Positions 19,601 to 27,443 of a stretch of DNA of 64,000 nt are shown piece after piece. A program made the position numbers and the translations under genes. The stretch comes from Verrucomicrobiales bacterium (GTDB taxonomy: Bacteria; Verrucomicrobiota; Verrucomicrobiia; Limisphaerales; UBA9464). The DNA lies in the NCBI GenBank assembly GCA_027488845.1, contig JAIYBC010000023.1, positions 1 to 64,000 on the forward strand, written 5' to 3'. Position 1 is the stretch's first letter. The number at the start of each line of letters is the position of its first letter. Under the pieces are notes generated by a model. The model made no database searches. It saw nothing but the letters and a program-made list of their open reading frames with translations, and was not told the DNA's origin.

Positions 19601-22600
19601 GGGGGCTTACGAATCTGGCGGCCGCGGTGGTGGGCACCGCGCTCCGGTCGGCTCGGCAAGGCGGGGAGGAACGCATCGAGATCACCAACGCCCCGGCGAA
19701 CGGCGAGGTCTACTACATCGGCGTCAAGGCCGAGGACCAGCAGGCGGGCGAGTTCGAGTTGATCGTCCGCAGCAGCGACCAGCCCTTCGCCGCCCTCGGG
19801 CCGAACGGGTATGAGCTGTTGATGACGCCGATCGGCGGCTCCCGGGTGATCCCGGACGGCACCCCCGACCAGCCGGGCGTGATCCGCTACTTCGGAACAG
19901 GTCCTTCCGGCTTGGTACGGAACGTCACCTTCATCCAGTCGTTGATCCACCAGAACTTCCTCGATCTCCAGGGGACGCTCATCCATCTCGGCTACGGCGC
20001 CACCATCAACAACCGGCGCGCGATTCGGGATTCCAGCGCAGGCCAGTATCTGGTCTCCGGTGGTGTGGACGGCCTCTACGACGACATCCCGGGCTTGCGC
20101 TTCCCCACGGGGCAGCCGACCGACGGCCCCAGCACGACGCTCCTCGACTTCGCCGGACTCCAGATCGGCGGCAGCTGGAACTACCTGCTCCAGGATGACG
20201 TCTTGGGCGCCTCCGGTTCCCTGAACCGCGTCCAAGTCCAGGTCCAGCCCCAGATCGTTCCCAATTTCGACGAGATCGTCTTCGAGAACATCTGTTTGCC
20301 TCCGGGTGGCTACGACTTCCGGTTCCGCTACGTGCCGCCCGATGCGAGCCGCTTCATCATCCAGATCACCAACATGGTGCCAGCCGGACTTCCGCTGGAG
20401 GTCTTCGTTCGGCGCGAGGCGTTTCCCGACCCTTCGAATCCCGACGTCAACGACCGGGTCGCCACGATCACGTCGCCGGGCGGGGTGATCAGCATCTCCT
20501 ACCGCGACCAGCCGCCGCTGCAGACCGGCTACTACTTCGTCCTCTTCCGCAATCCCAGCGGGGTGCAGCTGTGCTTCGATGTTGCGATGTACGGCGAACG
20601 GAATCTCGCCGGGAGGTTCACGAGCACCCTCGAGGGGAGTTCCACCAACCTTTCCGATGTCGCCCGCTCGCTCTCCACCATCGCCGTCACCGATGGCCGT
20701 CCGGTCGGCGACCTCGATGTCGCCGTGCGGGTCGCCCATGAGCGGGCATCGGATCTCGCGCTCCGGTTGGTCTCTCCAGCCGGGTTGGGTGCACTTCTGT
20801 TCGAGAACCGGGGTCTGACCAGCACCAACGGCCTTGGAGGCGTCCTGCTGACCAGCAACTACCACCATCTGGCGTTGACCCTCGACCGTACGCTCCAGGC
20901 GGCCACGCTGTACTTCAATGGCGAGGTGGTGGGTTCCGGCTTCGTGCCCAGGACCATGACCAATCCGGCTTCGCAGTTCCGCATCGGGCATTCGCCCGCC
21001 GGGGAATTCGCGGCCCTGCCCCTGAGGCTTGACGACGTCGGGGTCTGGAGGCGTGCTCTCCGCACGGACGAAGTCCGTCGGCTTTTCGAAGATGGAACCT
21101 TCGGTCGTGGAAAGCGGATCTCCCAGTCCGTTCAGGGCCTCGTCTCGCTCTGGCCGTTCGACTCCTCCGGAGTGGAATTGGTCGCAGGCGCGACTGCGGA
21201 ATGGCCCTCGGGCAGCGTGCTCCCTGCGGCAGGGCAGGTGAACGGGGGACTCCTGTTCCCGGGCGGTTCCGACGGCGGAACCGTGACCAACGCCGAGACC
21301 GCCTTGGTCAGTTCAAGGCCCGGCTTCACGCTCGACGCCTGGGTCCGTCCCGCTTCGGGCAACCAGTCGATGGTCGTCGCCGGCTGGTTCAACGCCTCCA
21401 GCAATCTCTTCGGTCCCGCGCTGCTCGTCGGTCAGGCACCCCCCTGGGGCAACGGTCCGGGCTCCGTCAGCGCCGTCTTCCGTGACACGTCCGGAGCCCT
21501 TCGGGTGATCTCCTCGCCTGCGGGCATCATCACCGAGAACGGAATCGTCACCAACCGCGCCTTTGCGGTCTTCAGCGACCGGACCAACGAGGTCTTCACC
21601 CCGATCAAGTTCGCCGAGCCCCCATATCTCAGCCGGGCCCAACCCGCCACCATCCTGTCCAACGACTGGGAAACCCTGGCCTTGGGCGAGTATTCGCTGG
21701 GAACCAACCTGATCGAGGGCTGGGAGATCCTGACCAACAGTGTCGAAATCCTCTCCGTCGGCGGATCCGAGTCGCAGGTGCTCGACCTGCGGAACTCGTC
21801 GATCCTGACCCGGTTCGACCTGAACGTCGGACAGCCCTACACTGCTTTCTTCACCACGCGGGCGTCCGCCGCGGCGACCAACCCGGTGGCGGCCGAGGTC
21901 TATGTAGAGGACCTTCTCCGTTCCCGGATCGACGGCACCACGGACTGGGTGACCAACCGCGTCGCCTTCACGGTGGGTGTCGACCGGGCCCCGCTTGAGT
22001 TGCGCTCGCTGCTGCCGGCGACCGGTGACACCAACCAACCGCCCGGACTCGAGATCGGCCGGATCTGGATCGATCAGGCCGGAACCACCTTGACCTATGT
22101 CCCCGAGGAACCCATTCGACCGCTGCTGGGCCGCGCGGGTACCGGCGACTGGACCCTCCAGTTGACCGATGCACGTGGAGATCGGTCCGGCCAATTGCTC
22201 GATTGGCAGGTTCGCTTGACCTTCATGCCCACCAACACCCCTGCGGTCCGGTTGACCAACGGAGTGGAGTATGTCACCAACATGGTGGCCGGTGAGACCC
22301 GTTACTTCATCGTCGATGTTCCCTACGAGGCCGAGCGGGCCACCAATGTCCTGGTCAATCTCTCCGGACCGCCGCTTTACCTTCTCTACAGCGACAGCGG
22401 CCTGCCCGATCCGGATCTGGGCGAGGACACCGATGTCCTGCTCGCCGGACCTGTGCTCGAGGGATTCCAGTCGACCTCGGTCATCAACACCAACCTTCCG
22501 CCGCTGCTCCCTCGTGGCCAGAGGTACTACATGGCCGTCCGGACCTTTGACGCGACCGGCACCAACGTCTTTGCGATTCGGACCGATTTCGGGATCCGCA

Positions 22601-23892
22601 TCACGCCGCTGACCAACGGAGTGCCTGTGGTCGGCACCAATCTCAATCCGGCCCTTGCGGAATTCTATTCCTACGAGGTGGCTTCGACCAACACGCAGGG
22701 GGTCAACTTCACCGTGGTCTCCCCGAGCGCCGACGTAACCCTCGTGGCCATCCGCGCTCCGCTGCTGCCGAACCTCAACCGTTTTGACTACCGTTCCTCC
22801 AACCCGGGGATTTCGAACGAGGTCATCACCATCGATGCCCTGAGCACGCCGGTGCCACTGACTCCAGGTTTGTGGTACCTCGCGGTGGTCAACGTGTCCG
22901 GGACCACGCCGGTCCGGTACACGGTGAGCGCCACCGAGCCGGGTGAAAACATCCGTCGCCTGATCCCGGGAACTCCGCAGGACCGTTCGAACGACGGAGT
23001 CAGTCCCGACTACTACTTCATCGACGTCCCCGATGATGCGATCGGATTGAGGGTTTCACTCCGTTCTGTTGACGAGGATCTGGTTCTTTCGGGACGCCGC
23101 GGTCTTCCGCTTCCGAGCACGACGGCCTTCGATGTCCAGAGCAACCGGGCCGGCAACGCCGATGAAGACATCGTTTTGACCACCAGTTCGCAACCCGTGG
23201 CGGTCTCCGGCGGTCGCTGGTATTTCCAGGTGGTCAGCGCCGGGGCACTGCCTTCGGGTTATTCGATCGTCGGAGAGGTCCGGCAGTCTACGGTCGACCT
23301 CTTGGAGGTGGCCGCCGGGTTCGGCTTGTTGGGTGGCACGGCCGGAGGTCCCACCGTGCAGGAGTTCTACTTCCCCAATCCCGGACCGGTGGAGGCGTTG
23401 GCTTTCGAAATCTACGAACTTCAGGGCCCAGCCGACTTGGAGGTCAGTCCGGATGCACCGCTGCCGGTTTCGCTGACGAGCTACAGCAGCATCCGACCTG
23501 GAACCGAATCCGAGTTGGTGGTGTTGAGGAGCGGAACGAACACGGCTTCCTTGGCCCGCGACTGGTATCTGCGGGTGACCTTGCCGACGACCAACTCGCT
23601 CACCTTCCGGGTGCGCGTCAGCATCCAAAGCGGAGGCATCCTGGTGATTGGGGCGCCGTTGGTCCTCAAGCCGGTCCTGGGCGCAGATGGACTGATCTCC
23701 GCCGTGACCTGGGACTCGGTTCCGGGTGAAACCTACCGTCTGGACGAGGCTCCGGACTTCGTTCCACCAATTCAGTGGACTCCGATCTCCACGAACGTGG
23801 CCAGTGGCGTCACACTGACCGTTCCGGTTCCCTCAAGCCCGGGCCAGACTCAACGGTATCTGCGAGCCGTCCAAGTACCCCGATCACCCTGA
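16657..23892 (+). CDS. Giant exported subtilisin-like (S8) serine protease with P-domain, LamG and C-terminal repeats
   Basis: 2411 residues. A signal peptide (RRLIPALALVALLLGVH) is followed by a propeptide-like region to ~280. The S8 domain has Asp311 (NINDSGIDWTHPD), His342 (DGHGTHVAG), Asn458 (FAAGNSG) and Ser613 (SGTSMAAP), so it should be active. Beta-rich modules follow. At ~1350-1720 a proprotein-convertase P-domain is interrupted by a LamG domain with swapped halves (see the separate entry). The C-terminal third carries PPC-like repeats with recurring WYL/WYF signatures (GLWYLAVVN, GRWYFQVVS, DWYLRVTLP). No PEP-CTERM or Por-type sorting tail is evident. It starts 21 bases after the giant GspK-like gene with no terminator, so co-transcription and export by the adjacent machine are plausible inferences. 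Confidence 0.88.
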   Translation: MRLSRRLIPALALVALLLGVHRWMHPPASTRFLDAGREAASSPAPAPLPVPAAPAASVIAAKRHAFVELAPGQRPAPSDTNFPWRARNSSRPLSALRRDARVLDLRNALLDTASGNPLPIPHGLVAGAEPGFHVVQGVREPDRAFREKIEAAGLRIVSYVPNNAFLVHGSDAAVESLAQDPDVAAIPAWQPSFKLEPELLARVIDGVPLEPGERLMISIVEDSAMQRLAGQGVREVARQRSPFGTLVTVEAPADSLVALAQSPDIHLIEKANRRELLNDRSAYLLGSVTDITNRVSFDGLTGSNIVININDSGIDWTHPDLTTNRVSTVGSQTNLLTDTDGHGTHVAGTIAGSGERSTELTGVGAAQGSVTNASFQGHAPNAKLFILPIDLQTGPTISDTFLQEQAAKTNALISNNSWGYVGAYDYNSISASYDMASRDALPEQSGEQPVLFVFAAGNSGGGGDNGVGGFRGTVSAPGNAKNVLTVGALESERRLTNAVVLDDQGRVIFAGGRQFRVPETNATLRTNLVLLPATDSDTEVAGFSSRGNVGIGFEGDFGRFKPDLVAPGSQILSARSSQWKLEDEYDTNSVQYAVFDDLNRPVGPWYRFLSGTSMAAPAVSGMLAQLQEFWRRPNRSIPNYLEAAAYKALLINSARPTSDTYNPDLRATINYGGWGRPSLQQAINSGVRAVDGEGSLQTELEGYAGELFTGASHFVRVRPEPTEDGTNKPFRLTLVWTDPPGNPAAGVKLVNDLDLVVSNTVTGEVFVGNDFGRGGFSVSRPGTNLFEVVEEGVTNSIFDSVNNVERIVLEPPLSSEYVVQVLARRVNVNALASRLPSAVANRTNILQDFVVAISADGATNTPIVATAEILSTATGGLSVVEAPPITVIATNGIPVSAARAGANSPLVGGRIGSSNQWHFFVFTNRLDTNAALATGLTNGRFVEFTISSAVNLARPRGTGSTSTRLRDPNPGPDLDLYVSRDRGLTNLAAAVVGTALRSARQGGEERIEITNAPANGEVYYIGVKAEDQQAGEFELIVRSSDQPFAALGPNGYELLMTPIGGSRVIPDGTPDQPGVIRYFGTGPSGLVRNVTFIQSLIHQNFLDLQGTLIHLGYGATINNRRAIRDSSAGQYLVSGGVDGLYDDIPGLRFPTGQPTDGPSTTLLDFAGLQIGGSWNYLLQDDVLGASGSLNRVQVQVQPQIVPNFDEIVFENICLPPGGYDFRFRYVPPDASRFIIQITNMVPAGLPLEVFVRREAFPDPSNPDVNDRVATITSPGGVISISYRDQPPLQTGYYFVLFRNPSGVQLCFDVAMYGERNLAGRFTSTLEGSSTNLSDVARSLSTIAVTDGRPVGDLDVAVRVAHERASDLALRLVSPAGLGALLFENRGLTSTNGLGGVLLTSNYHHLALTLDRTLQAATLYFNGEVVGSGFVPRTMTNPASQFRIGHSPAGEFAALPLRLDDVGVWRRALRTDEVRRLFEDGTFGRGKRISQSVQGLVSLWPFDSSGVELVAGATAEWPSGSVLPAAGQVNGGLLFPGGSDGGTVTNAETALVSSRPGFTLDAWVRPASGNQSMVVAGWFNASSNLFGPALLVGQAPPWGNGPGSVSAVFRDTSGALRVISSPAGIITENGIVTNRAFAVFSDRTNEVFTPIKFAEPPYLSRAQPATILSNDWETLALGEYSLGTNLIEGWEILTNSVEILSVGGSESQVLDLRNSSILTRFDLNVGQPYTAFFTTRASAAATNPVAAEVYVEDLLRSRIDGTTDWVTNRVAFTVGVDRAPLELRSLLPATGDTNQPPGLEIGRIWIDQAGTTLTYVPEEPIRPLLGRAGTGDWTLQLTDARGDRSGQLLDWQVRLTFMPTNTPAVRLTNGVEYVTNMVAGETRYFIVDVPYEAERATNVLVNLSGPPLYLLYSDSGLPDPDLGEDTDVLLAGPVLEGFQSTSVINTNLPPLLPRGQRYYMAVRTFDATGTNVFAIRTDFGIRITPLTNGVPVVGTNLNPALAEFYSYEVASTNTQGVNFTVVSPSADVTLVAIRAPLLPNLNRFDYRSSNPGISNEVITIDALSTPVPLTPGLWYLAVVNVSGTTPVRYTVSATEPGENIRRLIPGTPQDRSNDGVSPDYYFIDVPDDAIGLRVSLRSVDEDLVLSGRRGLPLPSTTAFDVQSNRAGNADEDIVLTTSSQPVAVSGGRWYFQVVSAGALPSGYSIVGEVRQSTVDLLEVAAGFGLLGGTAGGPTVQEFYFPNPGPVEALAFEIYELQGPADLEVSPDAPLPVSLTSYSSIRPGTESELVVLRSGTNTASLARDWYLRVTLPTTNSLTFRVRVSIQSGGILVIGAPLVLKPVLGADGLISAVTWDSVPGETYRLDEAPDFVPPIQWTPISTNVASGVTLTVPVPSSPGQTQRYLRAVQVPRSP
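20845..21549 (+). other. LamG domain with swapped halves inserted inside a P-domain
   Basis: This 705-bp in-frame segment (residues 1397-1631 of the protease) begins with the C-terminal half of a LamG domain (SNYHHLALTLD, then YFNGEVVGSG, then LDDVGVWRRALRTDEVRRLF). It continues with the N-terminal half (GLVSLWPFDSSG, then SRPGFTLDAWVRPASGNQSM). The flanks are the two halves of one P-domain: LALRLVSPAG to LLFENRGLTSTNG on the left, and AFAVFSDRTNEVFTPIKFAE to GDWTLQLTDARGD on the right. CGTC occurs at both edges (20841-20844 and 21546-21549). Joining the flanks there gives a continuous P-domain, and circularising the insert gives a continuous LamG. Confidence 0.7.
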
Positions 23893-23923
23893 TTTCCAGA
23901 GATCATCGGTGACTCGGTAGTTC

Positions 23924-23956
23924 ACGGCCGTCGAGTTGGTCTCGGCGGCCGTTTTC
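23924..23956 (+). terminator. Probable terminator after the giant protease
   Basis: ACGGCCG (23924-23930) pairs with CGGCCGT (23946-23952) across a 15-base loop, followed by TTTTCG. The T-run is short, so strength is moderate. It separates the secretion/protease region from the PEP-CTERM gene. Confidence 0.6.
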
Positions 23957-24215
23957 GTTGTGGATCCAATGGTTCGGATACGGGAATTCGGAACCGCATC
24001 CGAAGAGGCGTAATTGTTGGAATATCAGCCACTTGCGATTAGGGAGTGTCGTGGATGCATTCGGTGTGGCAAGTGAAGGAGGTCTGTCCCTTCCGGATTG
24101 GTTCTCTTTCCAATTAACCGCTTGACCTTCTAGGCACTCCACCAGTATCCAATGGGTAAGGCTTGGCCATGGAAGGGACGGCCGGGCAGTACCAGAACCC
24201 AAAGCATTGACGAAA
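23957..24215 (+). promoter_or_regulatory. Leader region of the PEP-CTERM gene with a candidate promoter
   Basis: Noncoding and clearly more AT-rich than its surroundings. TTGACC (24122-24127) followed after 18 bases by TATCCA (24146-24151) is the best -35/-10 pair I see. No RpoN-type TGGC-N8-TTGC element, as used for PEP-CTERM genes in some proteobacteria, is evident. Otherwise nothing recognisable. Confidence 0.3.
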
Positions 24216-24896
24216 ATGGCCTCCAAATTGAAATTCGGATTTGTGGCAGCGATGGCTCTCGGAGCTTCCTCTGCCTTCGCAGGAACCGTCTTTTCCACCA
24301 CTGGCGACGGCACCGGTTACCTCGGCTTCGGAACCTCCACCGCCAACGGCCATCAGGGTCTTGAGTTTGGTGATGAGGTTGTGATGCCGACGGCTGGTTA
24401 CCTGTACACCGGCATGACGCTCGACTACTTCGCGGCCGCCGCGGGTGGTACGATCAACGTCAACATCTATGACAACGCCGGTGGAACGCCGGTTTCTGGT
24501 GTTGCCCGTCCGAACACCCTCCTCTATTCGGGAATCAACATCCCCATCCTCGAGGGCAACCAGCGCGTGACCATCGGCTACGGCGGCGGTCAGGTCGTTC
24601 TTCCCGAGCGTTTCACCTACACGGTGAGCTTCAACGGCAACACCGGCGCTGGTCTTCTCATTGGCGGTTCCACTGCCACCGCGGGCCGTCCGCACGAGAA
24701 CGTCGGCAATTCCGCCGCTGACTACTGGCAGCGTACCGGAACGGGTGCCGATGATTGGGCTCTGAATCAGGTGACCGGCAACTACGGTAACTTCAGCGTC
24801 GCCATCACCGCCAACGTTCCTGAGCCGACCACGGTCGCTCTCGGCGTGCTCGGCGCTGCTGTCCTCGTCGGAGCTTCCCTCCGCCGCCGTCGCTGA
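24216..24896 (+). CDS. PEP-CTERM sorting-domain surface protein
   Basis: 226 residues from ATG 24216; a TTG nine bases upstream is possible. The signal peptide is KLKFGFVAAMALGASSAFA. The mature part is a Gly/Thr-rich beta protein. The C-terminus has the full PEP-CTERM tripartite signal: VPEP, a hydrophobic helix (TTVALGVLGAAVLVGA) and a basic tail (SLRRRR). Such proteins are recognised and cleaved by an exosortase (EpsH/XrtA family), usually together with exopolysaccharide export; no exosortase gene lies in this window. The gene stands alone between two terminators and has codon choice like its neighbours. Its specific function is unknown. Confidence 0.88.
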   Translation: MASKLKFGFVAAMALGASSAFAGTVFSTTGDGTGYLGFGTSTANGHQGLEFGDEVVMPTAGYLYTGMTLDYFAAAAGGTINVNIYDNAGGTPVSGVARPNTLLYSGINIPILEGNQRVTIGYGGGQVVLPERFTYTVSFNGNTGAGLLIGGSTATAGRPHENVGNSAADYWQRTGTGADDWALNQVTGNYGNFSVAITANVPEPTTVALGVLGAAVLVGASLRRRR

Positions 24897-24917
24897 TCCT
24901 GAATTGGATCTTCTAGA

Positions 24918-24956
24918 AGAGGCATGATCTTCGGATCATGCCTCTTTTGTTTTTTG
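24918..24956 (+). terminator. Strong Rho-independent terminator after the PEP-CTERM gene
   Basis: A 12-bp perfect stem, AGAGGCATGATC (24918-24929) with GATCATGCCTCT (24934-24945), is closed by a TTCG tetraloop and followed by TTTTGTTTTTT. A textbook terminator. Confidence 0.95.
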
Positions 24957-24998
24957 GGGTGGGCCAACTACGTTGTCCGGTCTGTCTCCTCTGATGCC

Positions 24999-27152
24999 AT
25001 GGCTTTCCGGATGTCTCTCTGCAAGCTGTTCCTCGGCGCGATCCTTACGGGTTGGATCGCATTGGCCCAGACCACCACACAGGTCCGTCTGAGGCCGGAG
25101 TTTTCCCAGGTGTCCTCCGGAGACACCGTCACGGTGGCCGTCGAGCTTACCATGGCGCCCGGTTGGCATACCTACTGGCGGAGCCCTGGAGACGCCGGCC
25201 AAGCCACCAAGGTCGCTTGGACTTTGCCCGAGGGTTTCACGGCCGTTTCGCTGGAATGGCCGGTTCCTGAGCGCCTCGTCGAGGACACGTTGGTTGTTTT
25301 CGCCTTCCACGACACCGTTCGTCTTCTCTCCACCCTATCGGTTGCCCCCGGTGTTCAGGCTGGCGATTACGAACTCACGGCCAAGGTCTCGTGGCTCGAA
25401 TGCGAGAAGAGCTGCATCAAGGGTTCCACGACGCTGCCACTGAAGCTCACGATCGGTCCGCGGAGGCTCGATGGCGAGGGCGCCACTGTCGTCAAGGAGG
25501 CCCGTGCTCGCCTCCCGAAGCCGTTTGGAGGTGAATTGAAGTTCCAGTGGGAGGCTCCTCCGGCCTCTGGCGACCTCCGTGAGGCGACGCTCCGTTTTCC
25601 GCATGCCGGGGGAGAATGGGAGCTTTGCCTGGACCGTGTCCCGGAAGGCCAATGGGCCGCGTCGGCAAAGCGGCTGCAGGACGGGGCCGACGTGCTCTTC
25701 CGACCTGGCTTCACCCGCTTCGAGACCGCCTGGCCTGCCAAGGTGGGTGGGTTGCTCGTCCGAACCCTCCCTGGAGGTGAACGCATCGGGTATTCCTTTG
25801 AATCCGAGATCGCATCGGGGGCGCCACTGCCGCCGGTCGCTCTCGTCCAGGAAGCCAGCGGTCCGACGGCCAGCGTCGGATCGGGTGGATCGTCCTTCGG
25901 CGGGATGTTGGTGGCGGCCTTCCTGGGTGGGCTCGTTCTCAACATCATGCCCTGCGTCTTGCCGGTGATTGCCCTGAAGATCCTCGGTTTCGTCGGGCAG
26001 GCCAGTCAGCAACCCGGCCGCGTGCGCCTGATGGGATTGGTCTATGGTGCCGGCGTCTTGGCTTCGTTCGTGGCCTTGGCTGCCCTCGTCATCGGGGTGA
26101 AGTCCGCCGGCGGCACGGCCTCCTGGGGAATGCAGTTCCAGAATCCGAAGTTCCTGCTCATCACCACAGCGCTGGTCCTGCTGGTCGCATTGAACCTCTT
26201 CGGAATCTTCGAGGTCATCCTTCCCGGTGCCGCGATGCAGTCCGCCTCGGATCTGGCCGGCAAGGAGGGAATCGGCGGAGCCTTCTTCAACGGTGTCCTG
26301 GCCACCCTATTGGCCACTCCCTGTACCGCTCCCTTTCTGGGTGTCTCGCTGGGGTACGCCCTCTCCCAATCCTCCGGGACCATTCTTCTTTTCTTCATCA
26401 CCGCCGGTGCCGGCCTCGCCTTCCCCTATGTCCTGCTTTGCTGGCAACCGGCGTGGCTCCGTTTCCTGCCCAAGCCGGGCAACTGGATGGTGACCTTCAA
26501 GGTGGCGATGGGTTTCCCGGTGCTGGCCACGGGGCTCTGGCTTTTCACCCTCACCACGCCGCATTACGGGGAGGACAAGGCCTTCTGGGTCGCCATGTTT
26601 CTGGTCGCCGTCGCGTTGGGGGCTTGGGTCTTCGGTACCTTCGTCCAACATGCCCGCAAATCGACCCTCGGTGGCTGGCTGGCCCTGCTGGCTGTTGCCG
26701 CATCCGCCTACGGATGGTTCCTCGAAAGGGAACTGAACTGGCGGCACCCTCCGGCCAGGGGACAGTCCAAGACCTTGCACAAGGGGCCCATCGCTTGGGC
26801 GGCTTGGTCCACGGACGCCGTTGCCGCCTTACGTCGTCAGGGACGCCCCGTGCTGGTCGACTTCACCGCCGACTGGTGTACGACCTGCCAGATCAACAAG
26901 CGGCGAGCCATCGAGGTTGAACCGGTGGCCAAGAGGATCGAGGAATTGAAGTTCGCCTCGCTGATCGGAGACTTCACCTTCGAGGATCCTGCGATCGCGG
27001 CGGAGTTGCGGCGATTCCGACGCGCCGGGGTTCCGCTGGTGCTCGTCTATCCGGCGGATCCGTCCCTGGATCCGATTGCGCTTCCCGACGGCATCCTTTC
27101 GCAGGCCGATATGCTGTCCGCCTTGGAACGCGCGACCGGTCCACGGCGCTGA
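24999..27152 (+). CDS. Thiol:disulfide interchange protein, DsbD/ScsB type
   Basis: 717 residues from ATG 24999. The frame is open from 24924, but that point lies inside the terminator hairpin, whereas MAFRMSLCKLFLGAILTGW gives a clean signal peptide. The periplasmic N-domain (~25-250) has a cysteine pair C135/C139 (WLECEKSC). The membrane domain of about eight helices carries C319 (MPCVLPVIALK) and C442 (TPCTAPF), the redox pair that moves electrons through the membrane. The C-terminal thioredoxin-like domain has C627-T-T-C630 (DWCTTCQ). All six cysteines expected of DsbD are present. It should pass reducing power from cytoplasmic thioredoxin to periplasmic proteins. Its own promoter must lie in the ~40 bases after the terminator. 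Confidence 0.9.
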   Translation: MAFRMSLCKLFLGAILTGWIALAQTTTQVRLRPEFSQVSSGDTVTVAVELTMAPGWHTYWRSPGDAGQATKVAWTLPEGFTAVSLEWPVPERLVEDTLVVFAFHDTVRLLSTLSVAPGVQAGDYELTAKVSWLECEKSCIKGSTTLPLKLTIGPRRLDGEGATVVKEARARLPKPFGGELKFQWEAPPASGDLREATLRFPHAGGEWELCLDRVPEGQWAASAKRLQDGADVLFRPGFTRFETAWPAKVGGLLVRTLPGGERIGYSFESEIASGAPLPPVALVQEASGPTASVGSGGSSFGGMLVAAFLGGLVLNIMPCVLPVIALKILGFVGQASQQPGRVRLMGLVYGAGVLASFVALAALVIGVKSAGGTASWGMQFQNPKFLLITTALVLLVALNLFGIFEVILPGAAMQSASDLAGKEGIGGAFFNGVLATLLATPCTAPFLGVSLGYALSQSSGTILLFFITAGAGLAFPYVLLCWQPAWLRFLPKPGNWMVTFKVAMGFPVLATGLWLFTLTTPHYGEDKAFWVAMFLVAVALGAWVFGTFVQHARKSTLGGWLALLAVAASAYGWFLERELNWRHPPARGQSKTLHKGPIAWAAWSTDAVAALRRQGRPVLVDFTADWCTTCQINKRRAIEVEPVAKRIEELKFASLIGDFTFEDPAIAAELRRFRRAGVPLVLVYPADPSLDPIALPDGILSQADMLSALERATGPRR

Positions 27153-27200
27153 GTGCGGCTGATTCTCCGGTTTGGCCTAGGCCGCTGAGTGGGCTGATTC
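27148..27200. repeat. Imperfect direct repeat after the dsbD-type gene
   Basis: GCTGAGTGCGGCTGATTC (27148-27165) overlaps the stop codon and recurs at 27184-27200 with one base deleted. No hairpin with a T-run is present. The remaining sequence up to 27443, between two convergent genes, shows nothing else recognisable. Confidence 0.4.
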
Positions 27201-27443
27201 CGGCTGCTTTTGGTGTTCGGCTTGTCTTTCCTCTTTCCCACGGAATCCAATGCCTTCCATGGATCGGGGTTCCCCGGGAAACAGGCCGTTCAGGCTGCCT
27301 TCTGGAGGTTCCGGCAACCACCGGAGGTCCCGCCGGACGGGCTGAAACGTCTTTTGCCTCGACAGGAGCGCCGCGATCGACCCGTTAAACCCGGATATAG
27401 AAAGAGGCGAGCCTCGAAGACAACGGGGTTGCCTGAACCGGAT

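Noticed and set aside
24924-24998. A 25-codon upstream extension of the DsbD-type protein
   Set aside because: The start would lie within the terminator stem; ATG 24999 gives a standard signal peptide.
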